From: Lautropia sp.
GTDB lineage: Bacteria; Pseudomonadota; Gammaproteobacteria; Burkholderiales; Burkholderiaceae_E
Assembly (NCBI GenBank): GCA_030532895.1
Contig: JAUNKF010000026.1
Span: 1 to 47,625, forward strand
Direction of reading: 5' to 3'
DNA length: 47,625 nucleotides
Part shown: one piece after another, positions 27,907 through 37,728 of the stretch
Numbering within the stretch: the first letter of the stretch is position 1
Layout: each line of letters starts with the position of its first letter
Position numbers and translations under genes: made by a program
Notes under the pieces: model-generated
Database searches by the model: none
Told to the model about the DNA's origin: nothing
What the model saw: only the letters and a program-made list of their open reading frames with translations

Positions 27907-28526
27907 CAGCGCTTCCCTTTGGGCGCTTCCTTCGCAGCCCCTGTATCAGCACCAGCCACCTCGCCAGGCTGGACGTGCATCGACGACGCCGGCAATGACC
28001 CATCGGCATCGAATGTGCCAACGCCGGAAGATGCGGCCCCCAGCGACATCGCCGTCTCGGACAACAGTTCGGCTGCGGCCGGCCTGATTTCCTGAATGAC
28101 ATCCGCAAAGGCTTCGATGTCCTCGAATTTTCGATAGACCGATGCAAAGCGAATGTAGGCAACCGTGTCCAGCTCACGCAGCACATCCATCACGTGCTCA
28201 CCAATCGTGGCCGTGGCAATCTCGCGGGCGCCCAGCTTGAAAATTCGCGACTCGACCTGATCCAGCGCCGTGTTCAGATCATCATCCGACACCGGACGTT
28301 TACGCAGCGCGAGTTTCATCGAAAACGCGAGTTTGTCCCGCTGATAGGGAACGCGGCGACCATCGCTCTTGACAACGTCCGGCATCGACAACTCGACGCG
28401 TTCATAAGTCGTGAAACGGCGATCGCATCCGCCACAGCGACGGCGGCGCCTGATACTGGCACCCCCGTCCAGCTCGCGGGTTTCCATCACCTGGGTTTCG
28501 GAGTGGTTACAGAAGGGACAATGCAT
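27906..28526 (-). CDS. nrdR: NrdR, transcriptional repressor of ribonucleotide reductase genes, with extended C-terminus
   Basis: 206 aa. Zinc ribbon MHCPFCNHSETQV...RRCGGCDRRFTTYERVE followed by an ATP-cone domain (VVKSDGRRVPYQRDKLAFSMKLALRKRPV to IRFASVYRKFEDIEAF). It senses ATP/dATP and represses nrd operons. Most NrdR proteins end near 150-160; here about 45 extra Ala/Gly/Ser-rich residues follow VIQEIRPAAAELL. 63 bp separate it from glyA, matching the usual glyA-nrdR-ribD order. Confidence 0.95.
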   Translation of the reverse strand: MHCPFCNHSETQVMETRELDGGASIRRRRRCGGCDRRFTTYERVELSMPDVVKSDGRRVPYQRDKLAFSMKLALRKRPVSDDDLNTALDQVESRIFKLGAREIATATIGEHVMDVLRELDTVAYIRFASVYRKFEDIEAFADVIQEIRPAAAELLSETAMSLGAASSGVGTFDADGSLPASSMHVQPGEVAGADTGAAKEAPKGKR

Positions 28527-28589
28527 GAACCATTATCTCATCCAATCCACCCGACGGGGGCAGCAACGGATCGCCGCCGCCCCAAACCC

Positions 28590-29834
<1,245 letters not shown>

Positions 29835-30211
29835 GATGTGATGCACTCCGTTGACGCTGAGACGCCCCGGCCCCCTCTCTCAGGTCGGGAATCTCGGGAC
29901 GACAGCAAGAACTCGGAAAAGCTGAACACGGCACCAGAAACCAGCGACGCGTCCACTTCTCATAAACGCCCTGCCCAGGCGGACGGCAGGTCAGATCCAG
30001 ATGATCGAGCAAACGGCCAGCGGCCGCTCACCCCCGACCGCTCCCTGGTAGTGTGCTCTACCGACGCCAGTCACGACCGGATCAACGAGTTTAGCCAAAC
30101 CCTCCGCATTTCGCCACCACGCCACACCGACGCGCGTCATGCGTGCCCGAAAAGGGTTTCACAGGGCGTCCCGATGCAGGCTGTGCTCCCCCAACCTGGC
30201 AGACACAACAT
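29835..30211. promoter_or_regulatory. 377-bp leader region upstream of glyA
   Basis: No gene seen in either strand. It lies between the histidine phosphatase stop and glyA and should hold the glyA promoter. On the minus strand a perfect five-pair hairpin GGTAG-AGCACA-CTACC (30047-30062) is visible. The conserved cores of the glycine riboswitch are absent. Confidence 0.4.
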
Positions 30212-31054
30212 CTAGCCCACCTTCCCTGCCATGGCCGAACGACGCTCACGGGGATCGATCTCGTCGCGGCTACCCGTCAGGTGCGCAATATCGGCCCAAT
30301 CCATCACCTGCCACCGCCCATCCGACCACAGCAGATGATTGAGGCTCGCGTTGTACACCGGAAAGGAGCGCGGCGCCGTCAGGGGCAAACCGGTCGCCAC
30401 CCGATAGATGCAATCCAGCACCCCACCGTGACTGACGATGACCACACGCTGACCCGGATGCCGACTTACCAGCGCCGCCAGCCCGGCCTTCACTCGCGCC
30501 ATCAACTGAGTCAGGCTTTCCCCCCCGGACAGATCCTGCGCCGGGTCACGGGCATCCAGACGCGCGAACACGGCCGGCTGCTCATCTGCAATCTGCTGGT
30601 AACGCCACCCTTGAAAGGCGCCAAAATGGCGCTCCCGCCAGCAGACATCCAGCTGCACCGCTACACCGGCAGCCCGGCCAATCGGCTCTGCCGTGCTCAC
30701 GGCCCGCATCAGGTCACTGGTATAGAGCACATCGATCATACCCGGCCCAAAACGCCCTGCCGCAGCCTCGGCCTGCTGCAAGCCCGTGTCGTTCAAGGGC
30801 AGATCGAGCTGGCCTTGAATGCGCCGCTCCATGTTCCAGGCCGTCTCACCGTGCCTGACCAGCGTAAGCCGTATCTCATCGGCCGCAGGCGGCATGGCCC
30901 AAGCCGCAGCATCCGCCAGAACACCAGCCACTTCCGGCCCTGCGACGACCGGCCTCGCCACATCAAGACGCCTGCCCGTCATGGCACGCTCCGCCTCATC
31001 ATCAGCCGCGCCGACACGATCTGCCTCGGCAGTTTCCAGCTCGGCACCCCCCAT
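30212..31054 (-). CDS. Histidine phosphatase family protein (phosphoglycerate mutase-like)
   Basis: 280 aa from ATG 31054, or 227 aa from ATG 30895 (MPPAADEIRL), which is closer to the family length; neither has a strong ribosome-binding site. The catalytic RHG motif is in LTLVRHGETAWN, with Arg in RRIQGQLDLPLNDTG, ERHFGAFQG and the second His in VVIVSHGGVLDCIYR. Such proteins remove phosphate from small molecules such as phosphosugars or cobalamin precursors; substrate cannot be told. It follows tyrS on the same strand, as in related bacteria. Confidence 0.88.
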   Translation of the reverse strand: MGGAELETAEADRVGAADDEAERAMTGRRLDVARPVVAGPEVAGVLADAAAWAMPPAADEIRLTLVRHGETAWNMERRIQGQLDLPLNDTGLQQAEAAAGRFGPGMIDVLYTSDLMRAVSTAEPIGRAAGVAVQLDVCWRERHFGAFQGWRYQQIADEQPAVFARLDARDPAQDLSGGESLTQLMARVKAGLAALVSRHPGQRVVIVSHGGVLDCIYRVATGLPLTAPRSFPVYNASLNHLLWSDGRWQVMDWADIAHLTGSRDEIDPRERRSAMAGKVG

Positions 31055-31148
31055 CCCATCAAGATCATCCAGGCGTTCCTTATCACCATGCCCCTCGGAC
31101 GGGGCCCCCTCCAGCCATTGTCTGGCGACCTCTGCACGCCCTGCCCCA

Positions 31149-32369
31149 TCAGCTCAGATGTGCCCGCACAAATTTGCGCTTGCCCACCTGCACCACATAA
31201 GTGCCAGCCGGCAACTGCAACCCGCGATCCGTCACCACTGCCCCATCGACGCGCACCCCATGCTGGGCAAGCATCCGCCCCGCCTCCGAATTGGAAGGCA
31301 CCAGCCCGGTCTGACGCAGCACCTCGACAATGCCCAACGGCGCACCACTCAACGAGCGCTCGGGCACATCCTCCGGAATGCCGCCTCGGGCGCGCAGCTC
31401 GAAATCCTGCTCAGCCGCCTCGGCTGCCGTTGCCCCATGAAAGCGGGCCACCAGCTCCTTGGCCAACATCACCTTGGCTTCCTTCGGGTTGCGCCCTGAC
31501 TCACACTCGGCCTTGAGCCTGTCGATCTCTTCCATCGGCCGGAAGGACAACAACAGGTAATAGCGCCACATCATCTCATCCGACAGCGACAGGAGCTTGG
31601 CGAACATCGTGTTGGCCGGCTCCGTGATGCCAATGTAGTTACCCTTGGATTTCGACATCTTCTCGACGCCATCCAGCCCTTCCAGCAAGGGCATCGTCAG
31701 CACGCACTGTGGTTCCTGCCCATATTCCCGTTGAAGCTCCCGGCCAACCAACAGGTTGAATTTCTGATCCGAGCCGCCCAGTTCCAGATCAGCCTTCAGC
31801 GCGACCGAGTCATACCCCTGCAGCAAGGGGTACAGCATTTCATGCACCGAAATCGGCAGACTGGCCTTCAGGCGCTTACTGAAATCATCCCGCTCCAGGA
31901 TACGGGCCACCGTATACCGTGAAGCCAACTGGATCATGCCCCGAGTCCCCAGCTCATCACACCAGCTCGAGTTGTAACGGATTTCCGTGCGCGCCGGATC
32001 CAGGACGAGACTTGCCTGAGCGAAATAAGTCTTCGCATTCTCCTCGATCTGCTCCCGGCTCAACGGCGGCCGGGTCGCATTTCGGCCAGAAGGATCACCG
32101 ATGGAAGCCGTGAAATCACCAATGAGGAAGATCACTTGATGGCCCAGCTCCTGTAACACCCGCAACTTGTTCAGCACGACCGTATGCCCCAGGTGCAGAT
32201 CGGGCGCCGTAGGATCCAGGCCAAGCTTCACCCGCAATGGTGTGCCGCTTTGCGCGCTTCGCTTCAGCTTGTCGACAAGCTCGGTTTCTACGAGCAATTC
32301 ATCGATACCCCGCTTGATGCGGTTCAAATCATGCTCAACGGTCTGTTCTAGCTGATCACTGGAGGACAT
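31149..32369 (-). CDS. tyrS: Tyrosyl-tRNA synthetase
   Basis: 406 aa, class I synthetase that charges tRNA-Tyr. HIGH-like [15 protein letters not shown] in [14 protein letters not shown], and a C-terminal S4 RNA-binding domain ([18 protein letters not shown]) are clear. The HLGH variant and overall pattern fit the TyrZ-like subgroup. It is divergent from the M23 peptidase gene; its start ATG 32369 has only a weak ribosome-binding site. Confidence 0.97.
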   Translation of the reverse strand: MSSSDQLEQTVEHDLNRIKRGIDELLVETELVDKLKRSAQSGTPLRVKLGLDPTAPDLHLGHTVVLNKLRVLQELGHQVIFLIGDFTASIGDPSGRNATRPPLSREQIEENAKTYFAQASLVLDPARTEIRYNSSWCDELGTRGMIQLASRYTVARILERDDFSKRLKASLPISVHEMLYPLLQGYDSVALKADLELGGSDQKFNLLVGRELQREYGQEPQCVLTMPLLEGLDGVEKMSKSKGNYIGITEPANTMFAKLLSLSDEMMWRYYLLLSFRPMEEIDRLKAECESGRNPKEAKVMLAKELVARFHGATAAEAAEQDFELRARGGIPEDVPERSLSGAPLGIVEVLRQTGLVPSNSEAGRMLAQHGVRVDGAVVTDRGLQLPAGTYVVQVGKRKFVRAHLS

Positions 32370-32771
32370 AAAGCTGCCAAAATGTGAGAATGTTACGAGT
32401 GTGTAAGAGCCTGTTTGCGAACAGCTGCCAAAAAAGTCTGACTTCCTGTCGTGCGTTTGACGTTAGAATCTAGGTCATTCGACCTGGTCCCCAACCTCAA
32501 GGGGCTACTTAGCCTGCCCATCCCCCGGTCATCGGTTGTAACAACCGTTCCGTCGGGTCGTGGCGTGCAGCAAGCAGCCCCTGCCAAGTCTCGCCCAGCG
32601 CCCCCCCGCCGCAAGACAGCGAAGGCAGCCAAGCGGGATCAGCGATTCGGCCAGTTCGGCAATCCGCCTTTGTGCTTCGGTGATTCTAGCCGAGGCTATC
32701 AGGCGGCAGCCCACTTTTGCCCCCGTCTGTCCGACACCAGACGGTCAGGCAGCCAGATTCTGACAGCTCGC
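32370..32771. promoter_or_regulatory. Divergent intergenic region tyrS / M23 peptidase
   Basis: 402 bp. The plus frame of the peptidase is open from 32451, but the upstream residues are Arg/Pro/Ser-rich and unlike the family, so I read this as non-coding. Small hairpins (GTTTGCGAAC, GGTTGTAACAACC) are visible. TAGAAT at about 32464 may be a plus-strand -10, without a good -35. Confidence 0.35.
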
Positions 32772-34070
32772 ATGCACACGTCCCCCGGCAAACGACTCAC
32801 CTCTGCTATTGGCGCCGCACTCTCGGTCGCCACCCTGACAGCCTTCGCCGTCGCGCCATTGACGGAAGAGCCGCCGCCGCACGCCCGCATCATCGAGCCG
32901 GTCACCCTCAAGCCCGAAAGTCTCCCCACCGCCGGTTCCGGCGTGTTCCTACGCCAGGTCAAGGTCTCCCGTGGCGAATCACTGGGCAGCCTGATGCGCA
33001 AGTTCGGCCAGCAGGATCAAGGGCTGACCGATTTCATCCGTAGTAACCCCACGGCGCGCAAGATGCTCGGTTTCGTGCCAGGCACCTCCGTGCATGCCGA
33101 GCTGGATGGCGAGAACCGCATCCAGCGCCTCACCTACCCGCTCCCCCTGGGCAAACCCGGCCAAAGCACGCCCAAGCGCATCCACATCAGCCGGCAGCAC
33201 GGTAAATGGACGGCGCAGCTGCAGGATCACCCGTTGGAGCGCCGACTTGTCACCCGCTCCGCTCAGGTCAACACCACCCTGTTTGCGGCCACCGACACGG
33301 CAGGTATCCCCTCGGCAATCACGGCGCGCATCGCTGAAGTGTTCGGCTCCGACATCGACTTCCACAAGGAAGTGAAGAAAGGTGACCGTATCCGGCTCGT
33401 CTACGAAATGTTCGTCGACCCCGAATCCATCAGTGAGGGCCAACCTGGCCGCATCCTCGCCATCGAATACGTCTCGGGCGACAAGCGCCTCGATGCCCTG
33501 TGGTTCGACCGTGCCGACGGCGGTGGCGATTACTACAGCTTCGACGGCCAGGCACTGAAGCGCCGCTTCCTTCGCTCGCCGCTGGAATACACCCGTATCA
33601 GCTCCGGCTTCTCACTGGGCCGCCGCCATCCGGTCTTCCGTGACTGGCGTGTTCACAAAGGCGTGGACTACGCGGCCCCCACCGGCACGAAGATCCGCAC
33701 CGTGGGCGATGGCGTCATCGAGTACATCGGCAACCAGCGCGGCTACGGCAAAGTCGTCATCGTCAAACACGACGACACTCAAAGCACCCTCTACGCCCAC
33801 ATGCACCGCTTCTCGCCAAACCTGCGCCTGGGCGACAGCGTCAAGCAGGGCCAGGTCATCGGTGAAGTCGGCCAAACGGGCTGGGCCACTGGCCCGCACC
33901 TGCACTTCGAATTCCAGGTCAACGGCAAGCAGATCGATCCGACCACGATGCTCCCCCAGCCCACACAACCGCTGGACGCCGCCAGCCAGGCACAGCTTCG
34001 TGCCTCAGCCGAAAAGCTGATCGACCTGATGCGCTGGCAGGAAGCCGTCACCGTCGCCGCCTTCGAATAA
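32772..34070 (+). CDS. MepM-like M23 murein endopeptidase
   Basis: 432 aa, exported. After KRLTSAIGAALSVATLTAFAVAP, a signal anchor or signal peptide, comes an OapA/LysM-like region (VKVSRGESLGSLMRKFG, about 60-110), a middle domain, and the LytM/M23 domain (about 300-400). Zinc ligands and catalytic residues: HKGVDYAAP (His, Asp), YAHMH and HLHFEF. These enzymes cleave peptidoglycan cross-links to allow wall growth. anmK starts 15 bp later, so cell-wall opening and recycling are encoded together. ATG 32772 lacks a strong ribosome-binding site, so a nearby start remains possible. Confidence 0.92.
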   Translation: MHTSPGKRLTSAIGAALSVATLTAFAVAPLTEEPPPHARIIEPVTLKPESLPTAGSGVFLRQVKVSRGESLGSLMRKFGQQDQGLTDFIRSNPTARKMLGFVPGTSVHAELDGENRIQRLTYPLPLGKPGQSTPKRIHISRQHGKWTAQLQDHPLERRLVTRSAQVNTTLFAATDTAGIPSAITARIAEVFGSDIDFHKEVKKGDRIRLVYEMFVDPESISEGQPGRILAIEYVSGDKRLDALWFDRADGGGDYYSFDGQALKRRFLRSPLEYTRISSGFSLGRRHPVFRDWRVHKGVDYAAPTGTKIRTVGDGVIEYIGNQRGYGKVVIVKHDDTQSTLYAHMHRFSPNLRLGDSVKQGQVIGEVGQTGWATGPHLHFEFQVNGKQIDPTTMLPQPTQPLDAASQAQLRASAEKLIDLMRWQEAVTVAAFE

Positions 34071-34085
34071 GCACCGCATCGCATC

Positions 34086-35255
34086 ATGGCTGAGCCTGCC
34101 GCCAGCACGCCCCGGCCCCGATCCCTGGAGATTTATGCCGGCCTGATGTCAGGCACCAGCCTTGATGGCGTCGATGGGGTACTGGTTGGCTTTCAGCCCG
34201 ATGGTCGGCTGGATCACCCTCTGGCCACCGCCTCGCTGCCCATGCCCGAGGTGCTCCGACAACGCCTGAGCGCCCTTCAACACCCCGCTCACGACGAGCT
34301 GGCTCAGGCTGCGGTAGCAGCCAATGAACTGGCGACCCTGTATCGGGATTGCGTGCAAGCGCTGCTCGGCAAAAGCGGCCTGTCCGCCAGCGCCATTACA
34401 GCCATCGGCGCACATGGCCAAACCATCCGGCACGCGCCTGCCCACGGCTACAGCCTGCAAATCCTCAATGCAGCCCAGCTGGCCGCCGAAACCGGTATCG
34501 ATGTCGTCCACGATCTGCGCAGTGCCGACATTGCCGTGGGCGGTCAGGGCGCCCCCTTGATGCCCGCCTTTCACGCCCACGTCTTTGCCGGCATGCCCGG
34601 CCGCTACGGCATACTGAACCTGGGTGGCATCGCCAACCTCAGCATCCTCGACAACCTCGCCTGCCCTTCGCGCATCACGGGCTTCGATACCGGCCCGGCC
34701 AACACGCTGCTCGACCTCTGGAGCGAGCATCACCGTCAGACCCGTTTCGACGACCGAGGCCAATGGGCAGCCTCCGGCCGAGTGATTCCCGAGCTACTGG
34801 CAGCCCTGCTGCAAGACCCCTACTTTGCATTACCGCCGCCCAAAAGCACCGGGCGTGATCTCTTCAATCTGAGCTGGCTGATGCAGCATCTAGGAGAAGC
34901 GCATCCTCACGCCCCTGTCGATGTCCAGGCGACGCTCACCGCACTCACCGCCGAAAGCACAGCCACTGCCATCCGTGGCCAACGGCTCTCAACCGTCTAT
35001 GTCTGCGGCGGAGGCGCTCAAAACCACCATCTGCTGGATCGGATCCAGGCCGCCGTGGGCCCCGACACCCGCATCCAGCCCACCACAGCACTCGGCATAC
35101 ATCCGCAGATGGTCGAAGCCACCGGCTTCGCCTGGCTCGCACGCCAACGCCTACATCACCAGCCCATCGAGCTGCAGAGCATCACGGGGGCTCGCCAGAC
35201 AGCCATTCTGGGCGCCCTACACAAAGCACCACCGCCTGTCGTGGCAGCAACTTGA
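34086..35255 (+). CDS. anmK: AnmK, anhydro-N-acetylmuramic acid kinase
   Basis: 389 aa. Converts 1,6-anhydro-MurNAc from wall turnover to MurNAc-6-phosphate. Family motifs: YAGLMSGTSLDGVDGVL at the ATP site, GAHGQTIRHAP, DIAVGGQGAPLMPAFH, GGIANLSIL, GFDTGPANTLLD and VCGGGAQNHHLL. It is coupled to the preceding endopeptidase gene. Downstream is a large inverted repeat (35348-35424). Confidence 0.97.
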   Translation: MAEPAASTPRPRSLEIYAGLMSGTSLDGVDGVLVGFQPDGRLDHPLATASLPMPEVLRQRLSALQHPAHDELAQAAVAANELATLYRDCVQALLGKSGLSASAITAIGAHGQTIRHAPAHGYSLQILNAAQLAAETGIDVVHDLRSADIAVGGQGAPLMPAFHAHVFAGMPGRYGILNLGGIANLSILDNLACPSRITGFDTGPANTLLDLWSEHHRQTRFDDRGQWAASGRVIPELLAALLQDPYFALPPPKSTGRDLFNLSWLMQHLGEAHPHAPVDVQATLTALTAESTATAIRGQRLSTVYVCGGGAQNHHLLDRIQAAVGPDTRIQPTTALGIHPQMVEATGFAWLARQRLHHQPIELQSITGARQTAILGALHKAPPPVVAAT

Positions 35256-35347
35256 GCGCCTCAAGCGCCTTCCCCTCTCGGCACGACCCCCCTCGCAGCG
35301 CTGCACCATCGCTCCCCAAAAGGAACAAGGGCTGATTCAGCACAAAC

Positions 35348-35424
35348 CGTCACCTAGCACGTTTACGCACGCCCAGAGGGGCTTTCGCGGGGACGAATCG
35401 ATGCATAACACGCGCTAGGTGACG
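35348..35424. repeat. Palindromic intergenic repeat between convergent anmK and erpA
   Basis: Perfect 11-bp outer arms CGTCACCTAGC (35348-35358) and its complement (35414-35424); the next ~10 bp inside also pair imperfectly (ACGTTTACGCA against TGCATAACACGC). The right arm contains GCATAACACGCGC, which recurs at 42805-42817 and, with one change, at 12931 and 42750. It may act as a bidirectional terminator or a REP-like element. Confidence 0.65.
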
Positions 35425-35523
35425 ACTCATCGCATCATCAGCCCTCATCCAGACCTTCAACACGGACAGGCGCCTGACAGGTGCCTTGCGGCCCTGTCCA
35501 TCAACCCCGAGAAGCCAGGGCCA

Positions 35524-35877
35524 TTAACCGGCGGAAAACGAAGAACCGCACCCGCATGTGGTCGTGGCATTCGGATTCTTGATCACGAACTGCGCACCTT
35601 GCAGATCATCCTTGTAATCGATTTCGGCACCGATCAGATACTGGTAGCTCATTGCATCGATCAGCAACTGAACCCCGTTCTTCTCCATCACCGTGTCATC
35701 GTCGGCCACCTCTTCATCGAAGGTGAAACCGTACTGAAAACCCGAGCACCCCCCCCCCTGCACGAACACGCGCAGCTTCAAGTCGGGATTTCCCTCCTCG
35801 GCAATCAGCTCGGCCACCTTCATCGCGGCACTGTCGGTGAACAACAAGGGCGCGGGCATTTCTGTCACGTCAGACAT
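35524..35877 (-). CDS. erpA: ErpA, iron-sulfur cluster insertion protein
   Basis: 117 aa A-type carrier that delivers Fe-S clusters to apoproteins such as IspG/IspH. The three cluster cysteines are present: [12 protein letters not shown] (residue 44) and CGCGSSF near the end. The run Gly41-Gly43 is encoded by three GGG codons after CAG, which creates a ten-G tract (plus-strand C10, 35749-35758). Convergent with anmK; 111 bp after the bactofilin gene. Confidence 0.96.
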   Translation of the reverse strand: MSDVTEMPAPLLFTDSAAMKVAELIAEEGNPDLKLRVFVQGGGCSGFQYGFTFDEEVADDDTVMEKNGVQLLIDAMSYQYLIGAEIDYKDDLQGAQFVIKNPNATTTCGCGSSFSAG

Positions 35878-35988
35878 TCGCTATCTACTCCTGAATAAGG
35901 CTGAACACACAAGCACTCGCCCCAGGCTGTGCTCAAGGCATTCTCCAACCCTGACCATCGGACGGGGAACACTTCCCGCCCAAATGCA

Positions 35989-36378
35989 TTATTTGCGACC
36001 AACGGCAACCAGTTTCAAGGCTACCTCATCACTATCGTATGATTTGAGAGACCCTGTTACCAGTGCACCAAATTCCAGCTGCAGATCCCGATACAGCAAA
36101 TCACCATCCAGACGCGCGCCAGCCTGAACATACAAGCGCTTGCTCGCACGAATTGGCCCTTTCACGGTACCTGCGACCTGAACCACACCAGCCTCGATGT
36201 CCCCCTCGACATGACCCGTCGAGCCGACTCGCACTGCACTACTGCGACCATCCTCGGCCACTACCGAGCCTGTCACCCTACCCTCGATGTCCAGCCGCCC
36301 GGAAAAACGGATCGTTCCTTCCACCAAGGCGCCCCGACCAATCCGATGAATCGATTTCTTCTGCCGATGATGTTTCAT
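35989..36378 (-). CDS. Bactofilin family cytoskeletal protein
   Basis: 129 aa. Single polymer-forming beta-helix domain seen as repeated short strands with Gly turns: GALVEGTIRFSGRLDIEGRVTGSVV, GHVEGDIEAGVVQVAGTVKGPIRASKRLYVQAGARLDGDLLY. Bactofilins assemble without nucleotide and often position cell-wall enzymes; in several bacteria they are next to M23 peptidase genes, as approximately here. A basic N-terminus (KHHRQKKS) may bind membrane. It lies 148 bp after rpsI. Confidence 0.93.
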   Translation of the reverse strand: MKHHRQKKSIHRIGRGALVEGTIRFSGRLDIEGRVTGSVVAEDGRSSAVRVGSTGHVEGDIEAGVVQVAGTVKGPIRASKRLYVQAGARLDGDLLYRDLQLEFGALVTGSLKSYDSDEVALKLVAVGRK

Positions 36379-36435
36379 ACCGTTTCAGCCATCCAGACAC
36401 ACTGCCGCCCCTGAAACGCGGGAAACAGACACGAC

Positions 36436-36457
36436 AAAGGGCGCCTACGCGCCCCTT
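36436..36457 (-). terminator. Probable terminator after rplM-rpsI
   Basis: On the minus strand GGGCGC-GTAG-GCGCCC (arms 36439-36444 and 36449-36454) is followed by TTTGTCG. The U-run is short, so termination may be partial and let transcription run into the bactofilin gene. Confidence 0.45.
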
Positions 36458-36526
36458 GCCAACACATGACACGATGTGTCTGGTAGTGCCACAAACATGC
36501 CCTGCACAATACCAGACAGCAACCGA

Positions 36527-36919
36527 TCAACGCTTCGAGAACTGCTTGCGCCGACGTGCCTTGCGGAAGCCAACCTTCTTACGCTCCACCTCACGGGCAT
36601 CGCGGGTCACCAGACCAGCCGACGACAGCGCGGACTTCAGCGTCTCATCGAAATCGATCAGCGCACGGGTGATGCCATGACGGACAGCACCAGCCTGGCC
36701 CGACTCACCGCCACCGTGGACGTTGACGCGGATGTCGAAATCGTTGGCCACATCAGCCACCGCCAGGGGCTGACGAACGATCATGCGACCGCTTTCACGC
36801 GAAAAATATTGGTCAAGATCACGGCCATTGACGGTGATCTTACCAGCGCCGCGACGGATGAACACCCGAGCGACAGAAGTCTTGCGACGGCCCGTGCCGT
36901 AGTTGTATTCGCCGATCAT
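36527..36919 (-). CDS. rpsI: Ribosomal protein S9
   Basis: 130 aa, complete 30S protein S9: [17 protein letters not shown] at the start, [30 protein letters not shown] and the basic tail ending [12 protein letters not shown], which reaches the P site. It follows rplM by 20 bp in the conserved rplM-rpsI operon. Confidence 0.99.
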   Translation of the reverse strand: MIGEYNYGTGRRKTSVARVFIRRGAGKITVNGRDLDQYFSRESGRMIVRQPLAVADVANDFDIRVNVHGGGESGQAGAVRHGITRALIDFDETLKSALSSAGLVTRDAREVERKKVGFRKARRRKQFSKR

Positions 36920-36939
36920 CTTGATCTGCCTCTCTGGAT

Positions 36940-37368
36940 TCAGAAGTTCAAGGGCTTGGGTTGCTGAGCGGCATGGGGATGGTTGTCATCCGCATACACT
37001 TTCAGCTTCTTGATCATGGCATAGCCCAGCGGCCCTTTCGGGAGCATGCCCTTGACGGCCTTCTCCAGCGCGCGACCGGGGAACCGGGCCTGCATCTTCT
37101 CGAAGGTCGTGGACGAGATGCCACCTGGATAACCGCTGTGACGGTGATAAACCTTGTCTTCAGCCTTCGTTCCCGTCACACGAATACGGGAAGCATTGAC
37201 GACCACGATGTAATCACCAGTGTCGACATGCGGCGTGAATTCGGGCTTGTGCTTGCCACGCAAGCGACGGGCAATCTCGGCTGCGAGACGGCCCAGCACG
37301 CGATCCGTACCATCGACGACATACCAGTCGCGCTGAACCTCGTGTGCTTTAGCAGAGAAAGTCTTCAT
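36940..37368 (-). CDS. rplM: Ribosomal protein L13
   Basis: 142 aa from ATG 37368 ([19 protein letters not shown]). An early-assembling 50S protein; [43 protein letters not shown] and [12 protein letters not shown] are conserved. The longer frame to 37392 adds residues not found in L13. Driven by the promoter at 37560-37589. Confidence 0.99.
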   Translation of the reverse strand: MKTFSAKAHEVQRDWYVVDGTDRVLGRLAAEIARRLRGKHKPEFTPHVDTGDYIVVVNASRIRVTGTKAEDKVYHRHSGYPGGISSTTFEKMQARFPGRALEKAVKGMLPKGPLGYAMIKKLKVYADDNHPHAAQQPKPLNF

Positions 37369-37559
37369 GTTGCCTGACGCAAAAAACGCCACCTGTAATT
37401 AGGGGTATGTGCCGAAGTGTGTGGCGGCCATGTGGGCGAACTGGCAGGCAACACAACCTCCAGAAACGCGATCGATGAATCCGCGGCCCCGAGCTGCAAA
37501 CAGGGTAAAAACACCCCGATGCCACGCCCGGTAATGAACTTCGATTCGGAAAGCCGCTG

Positions 37560-37589
37560 ATTATAGCCAGACGCCCCCGCTTTAGTCAA
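37560..37589 (-). promoter_or_regulatory. Sigma-70 promoter of rplM-rpsI
   Basis: Minus strand TTGACT (37584-37589), an 18-bp spacer and a perfect TATAAT (37560-37565). This is the best sigma-70 promoter seen in the window and gives a leader of about 185 bases before the rplM ATG. Confidence 0.8.
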
Positions 37590-37624
37590 AAGCCGACGAC
37601 AAGGCACGACATCCCCGTTCTGTT

Positions 37625-37728
37625 TCAATCCGACAGGGCGCCCCAAGGGGCGCCCCACAACCGTCTCGTCTGCCGAGCGCGCTCAGCAAAGGGCGTTTCG
37701 AGACGATGGCGTCGGCGTATCCATGGCC
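37625..37728. other. Palindromic stretch between lldP stop and rplM promoter
   Basis: Contains GGGCGCCCC-AA-GGGGCGCCC near 37635 and a longer-range inverted pair CGTCTCG / CGAGACG. The former can form a strong hairpin downstream of the permease gene, but no T-run follows, so a rho-independent terminator is not certain. Confidence 0.4.

Noticed and set aside
30047-30062. Minus-strand GTCGGTAGAGCA resembling a tRNA D-arm upstream of glyA
   Set aside because: No acceptor stem, anticodon arm or TTC loop at proper distances; it is a simple five-pair hairpin.
29835-30211. Glycine riboswitch upstream of glyA
   Set aside because: The paired conserved cores of that class were not found in the minus-strand leader.
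32451-32771. N-terminal extension of the M23 peptidase
   Set aside because: Added residues are Arg/Pro/Ser-rich and would place the signal segment more than 100 residues from the N-terminus.
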